Part shown: piece after piece, positions 56,234 to 64,000 of the stretch
How positions within the stretch are numbered: position 1 is the first letter of the stretch
How the letters are laid out: each line of letters starts with the position of its first letter
Source of the DNA: Rutstroemia sp. NJR-2017a BVV2
Lineage: Eukaryota > Ascomycota > Leotiomycetes > Helotiales > Rutstroemiaceae
NCBI GenBank assembly: GCA_002946415.1
Contig: NJPS01000033.1
Location: forward strand, 1-64,000
Direction of reading: 5' to 3'
Length of the DNA: 64,000 bases
Notes under the pieces: model-generated
Database searches by the model: none
The model's input: the letters and a program-made list of their open reading frames with translations, nothing else
Told to the model about the DNA's origin: nothing
Translations under genes and position numbers: made by a program

Positions 56234-58961
56234 TCACTCCACAGTCTTAATAACCAACTCCTTATACATAGCTTTCAAATCCTGCACATCCCCCTTCAAC
56301 TCCTCCACCAACTCACTCTTCTCCCCCAACATCTCCAACGTAGTCTCATACCTCTGCTTCACGCCCTCCAACTCCGTCTCCAGCTCTTTGATCCTCGACT
56401 CAACCTCCCTCTTACTCTCCACCTCCTTCATCAACTGCACAATCTCCGCTCTCGCCTCGTCTCTCTGTTTCGCGATCCGTGCGAGATCTTCTTTCGTGGA
56501 TACTTTTTCGCTCTCGAGTTTGCGCACGGCGGAGCTCATGCGCTCGACGAGTTGGACTGAGGGCCCGGCTGCGGCGGTCGAGGTGGATACGATGTCGTGG
56601 ATGGTTTGTTGCGGGGAGGAGGAGCGGTGGTGCTCGAAGAAGTCATCGTGGTCTAGTGTGTGGATAGAGGGGGTTTGTGGAGGGAGGTCGCCGTTTGTAG
56701 GAAGAGAATGGGTGAAGGATTGAGTGGAATCTTGACGCGTGGGTGTTCCGTGACCGGATGACCTAGTGAGAGGTTGAACCGAAGGGCGACGTCCAGGAAG
56801 GCGCTCGGAGGTTGGCATCTCGCCTGTTGTAGAACGAGCTGAGGCTCTCCTGAGCTGTAGGTTCTGAAGACCCAGGTATTCGGAGGTAAGACCCCTTCGA
56901 CTTGCAGCGGGAGATTCAGCACGAGAGCCAACCACCATTTCGTCTTGCATTTTCTGCCTCTCTTCATCAATTCGTTGTTGCAATTCGAATTTCCAAGCCT
57001 GCTTCTGGTCCTCAAACTCTGCTTTCGCGGCAACCAAAGCTGCTTCAGCTTCTTCAGCACGTTTCTTTAGGTTGTCGAGCTGAGCGCTTCGCTCGGTAAG
57101 TTCTTGCTGGAAGTTAGGTAGCTGTGATCTGGTCTCCTCGAGTTCATCTTCATTCCGCTTAGCTTTCAGTGCCTATTCAAAGTCAATAGCTATTTTGTGA
57201 TAACATTGAGAATGCACGCTTACCACTTCACGAGCCTTCCGCCTAACATCGGCTTCGCGCTTGATCGCTTCGTCTCTCTCCTTTTCCAAACTTGTTGTAC
57301 GTGCAGTCAACGAGGCCTCAATCCCTTGCCAATTCTCACTTGCTACGGCATATTGTGTTTGCAGAGTTTCAATTTGGCGCAAAAGTTTTGCCTGCGCATC
57401 TCCAGCTGCCCCAGATGAGACCTCTTCTGCCCTAGCTCTCATCACCTCTAACTTACTCTCTAGCATCTGTTGTTCGTTCTTCATTTCCAGAGCCGCAACC
57501 CGAGCCATTTCTGCTTCCCTATCCAACTTATCTCTCAGTTCTTTGATTTGAACTTGAGCCCTATCATTGACGAGCTCCTTTTCAATCTTGAGGTTAGAGA
57601 TATCGTCTTCAAGTTCTGCAACACGTTTTCTTTCGGCCTCGAGAGCTTCCTGAGCGAGCTTCGTCTCAGCCTGCTTCTCGCGAGTAACAGATTCTTCCAA
57701 TTGAGCCCTCAGACTGTTGATAGTGGTATCTTTAGCATCTCGTTCAACCTTTGCCGCATCCAGATCTTTCTGTAAACGATTGATTAAGCCATTTCTCTCA
57801 TTCAATCGTTTCTCGGCACCCTCAACCCGCTTCAATCGCTCGGAAAGAGCTGCTGCGTCCGTTTCGGCCTTCTCTTGTTTCTTTTTGGCTTCTGCGATCT
57901 CCTTGCTATCCTCGGCGATCTTTGCACGCAACTTCTTAATCGTGGTCATATAGGTCAATTCCTTCTTCGACAAGGTCTGTCCTTCTTCCATTAACAGCAC
58001 AACCTGCTGTTCCTTCTCTGCCAGCTTCTTCTCCAGACTCCCGGCCGGTGCAGAACCAATAGCTTTCTTCGCGGATTCTAGACTTTCTTTCGCCAGATAT
58101 TGCAGCTTTGCCTGCAAAGCATCAATGCGCTCAACATATCCATGGACTTCATCCTGCCTTTGTAGCTCCGATGTCTCGTAATCTGATTGGAGTTGACGGA
58201 GTAAAGCTTCATATTCTGCGGGAGTCTTCTGCGCTGACGCACCATCTATATGAGGCGCAGACTCATCAACTGAAGAGCGAGGCAACAGATCAGACGTGCG
58301 GAGGGAATCAATTGAGTCTCTAGGTGCGCTAGATCTCGTAGATTCTACTGACAGCCGGGAAGCGGGTTCATTCTCCACAGTAATGCCGCTGTTTGGTGCT
58401 GACGGAGGTTCTGTAATCGTTTCTGTAGCCGGTGTACTAGGCCGAACTTCCACGGTAGGTGTCCCATTTTCAACAGGCTCGGCATTCGTATTAGGCCGCT
58501 CAAGCTGGGACGAGGTCTTCGGAAGCTGCTCTTCCCCCGCACTTGACGGTGCATCGATACTTCGTCTCGGACTGTCGCTTGCTGTAATCGGACTACCGGT
58601 TCGCGACGGTACATTAGAGGATGATCGAGCTTCGCCCTTCTGTGCTTGTTTTGCAGCTACCGCCCTTGCCAGACGTTCTTGTAAACGATCATTTGTTCTG
58701 CTACTGTTGGAACCGCTTCGCGAAACACCTAGAGGAACTTTTAAATCAACGCCCACTCAAGCTTGCAAATACACGCCAATATGCCGTACCTGTCTCTAAT
58801 TTGGCTGGCGCTGGGGTGACAGATGCAGATGCAGGTTTGCTCCCTGGCGGGGCATCTTGCCCTTCTGCTAATATATTGTCAAGTCTAGATTCGACGCCAG
58901 CTACAGCTTGTTGAAGAAAGGAGCCCCATCTCGAGGAGCTCTGCTTTGCAGGACTTGTCAT
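56234..58961 (-). CDS. coiled-coil golgin, Sgm1/TMF1-like
   Basis: Exons are 58961-58790, 58737-57224 and 57172-56234, giving 874 aa. The N-terminus (MTSPAKQSSSRWGSFLQQAV, then AGVESRLDNIL) is typical of TMF1/Sgm1 golgins. A Ser/Pro/Thr-rich region (about 60-190) is followed by a near-continuous coiled coil (about 200-640). After a second Ser/Pro-rich linker, the C-terminal TMF/TATA-binding-like domain (last ~110 residues) ends VQDLKAMYKELVIKTVE. In yeast Sgm1 binds the Rab Ypt6 at the Golgi. The same role is inferred here. There is no membrane segment, as expected for a peripherally bound golgin. Confidence 0.87.
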
Positions 58962-59596
58962 GTCTCAATTGTATGCACGAGTTGAACGGGGTTGTTTTGT
59001 GAATAATTGGAATCGATCAGATTATACATCGTATATCATGATTGTAAACTGGTAAGGAATGTGCAGCCTAATAGCCCAGTAACGAGCTTGGAGAATGATT
59101 TGAAGCTTATATGGTAAACCGTACTGTAGATTTGTTGCAGAGGATATTCGCATATTTCTATCTTGGGATACGTATCACTTGTTGGAATGGCTGCTCACGT
59201 TAAAAGGGCTTGCGTTATTATCGTGGCTGAGACGATTGTGATGATATTGACACGATTGCGATCACTTATCTAGCGAATCACAATGAAGGGTTCCTTTCCG
59301 GCCCTGTCGTCTACAGAAGGCTGGCGGCACGTTTTCAAACAAGGCTAGATTTCGGGTAGATGCCGAAAACCTGCCCCTCCATATTAAGGATCGACAAAGC
59401 GCAAAGACTACGAGTACACTACACTACATACGCCAAACCTCCAGAAAAATGTTAATGTCTCATTCTATGAAAAGTGCTGGGTATCGGGTCTTTCCATCAT
59501 GATATATGCTCTCGTACAGCACCACTGCTTGATGCCCAACTCCTATCCGATTCTAATTGCTGTCATCCAAACATCTAATTTCAACGCCACCTCGTT
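58962..59596. other. intergenic region
   Basis: Promoter of the golgin gene and 3' flank of the ceramidase gene (both on the minus strand). Nothing else is recognised. Confidence 0.45.
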
Positions 59597-60809
59597 CTAA
59601 ATCACTTTCTTCGTCTCGCTTTTCGATATCCCGGTTGTATATCTTTTTGAATCTCCCGTACTCGCCGTAATGGGAACCACCTCCGGAAGGCTAAACCAAG
59701 ATGGCCAATTGAGGAAATATGTATCCTGTCTTTCGTTCAAGCAATGTCGCAGCCAGATGCCCCAAACCAAGTTGAAGTATGATCCGATTCCAGTCATTAA
59801 GTGCCACCAGCCGTGTCCTTCAAGCAAAAGTCCCCAAGGAAGCCCGATCTCACGTCTCCACGTTCTGATAGTTGAACAGTAATGGTTGTCCAACGACCAT
59901 ATCCCGAAGCCGCCAAGGAAGATGGAAAGTCCACATCCAACCAACAACCACATTTCCTTCAATATGGCATAAAGCCTTTTATTATTTTCGGCGAGCTGAG
60001 CGCTGGTGAGAGAGTCTGGATCAACTTGTTTCTCTGGAGAAGTGGCATATTTCTCTCGAAGCGACGGACGAATGTTCACTTCCATGATATACATGGAGCG
60101 GAAGAGGACCGCAGCTGTGAGGAGCGCAAAGGCATTTTGATGGAAATCTGGGTCTTGCAGGTAGTGGTAATAAAGCTGTGAACACCAAGCATTAGGGATG
60201 GAAAATGCCACGGAATCTATCTACTTGCCGTAATAAACACAGAGAGGAACACCAAGCCAGCAGCTAAGAACTGTCTGAAAAGGCGCGATTTAGAGAAGGA
60301 AAATGTCGCATAGCACATTAGACAGGTCGTATAAATCATAGAAAGTTCGTCCACTAGCTGCATAGGATCTACATGGTTATATCAGTGACCGGTCACTTGT
60401 ATCCTAATGTTTGAGCTTACATTTTAAGGTAGAGTGGAAAAGGAATGAACCTGCAGAGTTTAGTTTAGCATGAGATATCGTACCACGACTGTTCTTTGCA
60501 TACCAGTGCCAACAGCAGAATAACCAATAAAAGCTACCAGGAACACACTATCGTGGCCATATTTTATACAACTCCGCGCGCCCTTGAACCCAAGGTAAAG
60601 GAACAGTAGGTTCGTGAGAGTGTTGACGATTTCGGCTGAGTATATAGTCGCATAATAGTCCTCTGCGGTCTAGTTAGTAGTTGATGAGAACGGCTTAAAG
60701 AAAGGGAGGGCTTGCCTTCACACCAATTTATTGTCGAAGTTACTGGAGCCCAAAAACCTTCCTGTGGCCTAGGAGGAGGGTATGGTATCGACGGCAAGCG
60801 GAAGCCCAT
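59597..60809 (-). CDS. alkaline ceramidase (Ypc1/Ydc1-like)
   Basis: Hydrolyses phytoceramide or dihydroceramide to sphingoid base and fatty acid in the ER membrane. Exons are 60809-60716, 60662-60504, 60450-60421, 60368-60229 and 60175-59597, giving 333 aa. Zinc-site and family motifs are visible: GFWAPVTSTINWCEEDY, SFLFHSTLKYPMQLVDELSM, and EGHGWWHLMTGIGSYF near residue 275. Seven hydrophobic segments can be traced, as in CREST-superfamily ceramidases. Introns 1 (60663-60715) and 4 (60176-60228) appear to start with GC (GCAAGC, GCAAGT) and not GT. Both are needed to keep conserved sequence in frame. Exon 3 is only 30 bp. Confidence 0.92.
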
Positions 60810-61725
60810 GGCGGGGTCTGTTGTAGGCGTCTGTTGCGATAGCAGTCCTCGGGATATGGAGAGATATGTGGTGGTAACCTTGCGCAGGGCGGAGGGGTCC
60901 CTGGTACTGACTGCCGGCAGAGGAGGGAAACGAAAGAAATGAAGTCTGTCACCAAAAAGACACAAATGAATGTTTTTGAGGAACCGTGTAGTTTATAAAC
61001 AATCCAGCACTCTTGTTAACGTCGTCCGGCTCTGCGTTTTTTCTTCATTAGTAAGTAAATTCATGGTTAGTGTGGACGTGTGTCCTGCATTAGAATGTGA
61101 AGGTTCGACCCTGTTTTTACGCTGGCTGATAAAAGGGCGCAAACGTCATTCCCGATATGGACGTCTCTCCCGACAAAGTGTCCACCTAAGTGCGGGTAAC
61201 CGGCCCTTCCGGCAATGGACTTCAACGTTTCGAACAATCGGGTTCTCATTGGAACTCCCAGACACCCGCTGTCAGGTACTTACGAGGTGAGGTGTTGGTT
61301 TGCTCGATATCAGTGAGCAGTGGGCAGTGGGCAGAGGGCAGAGGGCAATGGGCACTGGGCAGCCACGGATGCATAGACTCATCGCTTTCTGGCACTATTT
61401 CCGAGATCCTAATCTGCTTTCGATTTAGTAGCCTCACTTCACATGAAAACCAAGGCATCCGACAGGAGGGGTATGCGAAGGAGGGAGGCCCGGATGGTCT
61501 TCGGGAATCATGTTTTGCTGCCGACTTTCCTTCCTTATCAGATCCTTATCACCACATGATCGGTTGACCTTGAAAAAGCTTCATTTTCAACGCTCTAGTC
61601 CCGCGGGGCAGCTATTTTGGGTGTGTTTGTGTCAACACGATCCGAACCCGAACCAGATTCCGTAAGACCATCCGAGGGAGGCATAACTTGGAGTCCCCGA
61701 AGCTTCATCAACCCAAGACGACAGG
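60810..61725. promoter_or_regulatory. divergent promoter region with a 7-bp repeat
   Basis: 916 bp between the ceramidase gene (-) and the prefoldin gene (+). At about 61311-61362 a GGGCAGT/GGGCAGA-type 7-bp unit is repeated about seven times. No other gene is recognised. Confidence 0.5.
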
Positions 61726-62363
61726 ATGTCTATTCCAAACGAAGCTCTCCAGAAGGTAAAGTAGCTCCTAGCTTCGCTTCCCTACACAACATCTTCAAGT
61801 GATCAGGTCAAGTGCTTTGTCCATCCTGTCCTCGGTATCCTCCCTGCCATCGACAGTACTCAATGTTTCAACATGACCTTGTTAACAAGCTATTAGCTCG
61901 TCCAAGAGATAGAGAGTCAAGCAATCCAAGCTCAGCAACAGATCAATATCGTCAAATCACAGATATCTGTCAAGCAGCGAGAAATTCGGTTACTTCAACT
62001 CACATCCAGCGAAGTATCCACATTGCCCCCAAGTACCAATATCTATGAAGGGGTGGGAAAGATGTACGTCCTCTTGTAGTGCGAACCTCATGATACTCTT
62101 TCCTCCTTTTCACTGTCGCAAACATCAGCAGTCCCCTTCTTCAACCACATGACCATATCACGAGACACCGGCATTAATATTAATAATTGGATAGGTTCGT
62201 CTTCAGCCCTACAGACGATGTCAATAAGCGATTGAACAGCGAGACGGCCGAGCTGAAATCAGATGTGGAAAACCTGGGCAAGAAGTTACAATATCTAGAG
62301 ACTACACATAAGAACAGTCGGGAACATATCGATCAAATCTTCAAAAGTGGTGGCCGTGGATGA
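61726..62363 (+). CDS. PFD1: prefoldin subunit 1
   Basis: A beta-type subunit of the hexameric prefoldin chaperone, which passes actin and tubulin chains to the chaperonin CCT. Exons are 61726-61755, 61897-62063 and 62195-62363, giving 121 aa, the normal size. Exon 1 gives MSIPNEALQK. Exon 2 carries the first coil (LVQEIESQAIQAQQQINIVK), then QREIRLLQLTSSEVSTLP and YEGVGKM, the hairpin region. Exon 3 carries FVFSPTDDVNKRL and the second coil, ending HIDQIFKSGGRG. Introns are 141 and 131 bp, longer than the local norm. Each exon is too short to stand out as an ORF. The conserved sequence makes the model firm. Confidence 0.93.
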
Positions 62364-64000
62364 AGAGAGGAGATTGTTATACTTTCTCACGAAACGCCTT
62401 CTTCTGTCATATCACAAGCTTGATCATTCGGTTGATGTTACACTGCACCGGGGAGGATGGGATATCGACTGTGGGGAGGTGTATGGCCATTGGATGGTGT
62501 CGGCCTAGGATCACAAGATTTTAACAGTCATTCGGACAGAAATGGAACCATCTTGATGCTTTCACCTGTGAGGATATAGAGGTACTCATCATTCGTTGGC
62601 ATGTCATACATATAATCGAACCTGATGTTTAAGCTTATGAAGGACGTTAAGAAAATGGGCCTCCAAAATAGAAAGGCCGCCGTCAACCACATGAATTCTG
62701 GAGGGTTTCAGCAGCAATCTCCACCAGCATGAAGTTCCAAAAATAAATCACCGGAGACAGCGCGAGAGCCAATGATGATTGAAGGCAAGTCGGCAAGTCA
62801 GAGGCTTAATCAGACTCTTACACCGCAAAAGATGTCCGTCTCTCGGCGCTGGATTGCGAATGAATGTTGGGGGCTACAAGTCTCCAGAAAACCGAAGCAG
62901 ATAGGCCACTTCCAACTTGGCCCAAGCATGAAGGCGCTTCCCGAAATCCCAACCCCCTTGATAGTCTGTCCTCCCCTCCCAATCCCATCCTAAACTAATG
63001 CGCATCGAACACCAAACGTATCCTCCGCTTTAGGCAGCGTATCGCGGAGTACCTCTCTGCCTTTGCACCTTTGCACCTTTGCAATACCTACCTCCTGTCT
63101 TTATGTGTGGATGTTTGTACGGCTATATGTATGTAGGTACACGTAAAGACTAAAGCCGGCTGGTCAAGAGAGAGTTCCTTTCTGTAGCACAGCGGGGTAT
63201 GAGCCGCAAAGATTCTAATCTCGACTATTCTCCGTATACTTTAAAGTGCTACAGCGGAGCATGGCAAAAAACCGTTCAATAACAGGCCCAAGTACGAGAG
63301 GTTCATCCACTAGCCGCATGAAAATGCCCTTGTCGCTTTCCCCACCTTACCCTTCTGAGCCATTAGGGCTGTCAGACTGCAGTTTGCTAGCTGCAGAGCT
63401 TTTCGATCAGCTCCAGCACCCACTGGACTGGGATACGACAATGGGTGGATATGGGTACATCCTACATCCTACATACTACATACTACACACAGCCAGATAT
63501 GACACTCCTAGCCAAGACGATGAATGCAAGTACGGTACGGAAGCCTTTGCTTGGTGCGGCACGAGATATACATCTGCGCTACTCTGCTTCACTCGTGGCG
63601 GCCCAACCGGATGGTTGATTGAAACATGAGCCAGGCATGGCCACAAAAGTAGGCTGCAGGCCAGGAAATGTAAGACCCAGCCGCGGGAAGGATGGTGGAG
63701 AGTAGGTAGATGACTGCAAAGGGCAGTCCAGTAGAATGACCTTAAATCAGCCCATGCCCATGCCCATTCCTGCTGACACTATCCCATTCTTCTTCCTCTT
63801 CTTCATTTTTCTTCCCAAACATCCTATTGTTCTCTCTTCACAGAAGAAAGACTTTGTTGGTTTGCCTCTCGGCGATTACGTTGGTTGGTTACACGACCAA
63901 TTTGAAATCACTTTTATCTCTCTGTCTCTGCGCTGGATATCTTCCTTTTCACATCAGACGAACACTCAGGAGCTCTAAATTTCAAGGGAAGCTTATCGCA
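62364..64000. other. gene-free right end of the window
   Basis: No gene is recognised in the last 1.6 kb. Short repeats are present: CTTTGCAC about three times (63060-63082) and CATCCTACATACTACA-type repeats (about 63455-63490). The CT-rich character after 63740 suggests a promoter or leader for a gene beyond the window. Confidence 0.45.

Noticed and set aside
60564..60965. Unspliced 133-codon ORF over the start of the ceramidase gene
   Set aside because: Read-through leaves the conserved frame after NWCE. Splicing with a GC donor restores the family sequence.

Overview
The window is nuclear DNA of a filamentous ascomycete (Pezizomycotina). The evidence is short GT-AG introns (about 43-170 bp), ascomycete-type orthologues throughout, CT-rich leaders, and a 12.5 kb AT-rich block of transposons damaged in the way repeat-induced point mutation (RIP) damages DNA: G to A and C to T changes, with Trp codons turned into stops. 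A leotiomycete is my best guess at class, but that is only an impression. Intron boundaries were placed by eye. Every gene model given closes to a whole number of codons.

Bases 1-12,725 are a gene-free, AT-rich transposon island. A Tad1-like LINE lies on the minus strand and is split by a plus-strand Ty3/Gypsy chromovirus (911-7579). The chromovirus has recognisable LTRs, reverse transcriptase, RNase H, integrase and chromodomain, and is flanked by a 5-bp ATATA duplication. Beyond the LINE come a 9-bp satellite and an older LTR fragment. The island stops about 65 bp before the argininosuccinate lyase gene.

From 12.8 to 62.4 kb the window is ordinary gene-dense euchromatin with 19 protein genes: argininosuccinate lyase; a secreted type-B carboxylesterase; a glutathione S-transferase; a NAPE-PLD/Fmp30-like hydrolase; an Srp2-like SR splicing factor; Ndc80; Pex14; an HSL-like alpha/beta hydrolase; HMG-CoA synthase; a single-pass membrane protein of probable DUF7820 type; a CCDC174-like nuclear protein; a small membrane protein; tRNA m7G methyltransferase (Trm8); an Mdm1/SNX13-14-like PXA-RGS-PX sorting nexin; Vps25; an Rtt107-like BRCT protein; an AKT2-like hydrolase ending in the peroxisomal signal SKL; an Sgm1/TMF1-like golgin; an alkaline ceramidase; and prefoldin subunit 1 (that is 20 counting prefoldin, which is split into three short exons and is easy to miss).

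The genes are mostly housekeeping and do not form a pathway cluster. I see no secondary-metabolite cluster, tRNA, rRNA, CRISPR array or novel defence-type system. The points of interest are structural: the nested transposon whose host LINE frame reconnects exactly, a 7-nt microexon in PEX14, two GC-AG introns in the ceramidase gene, an in-frame stop-free intron in argininosuccinate lyase, and a peptide-like reading frame inside a long SR-protein intron.
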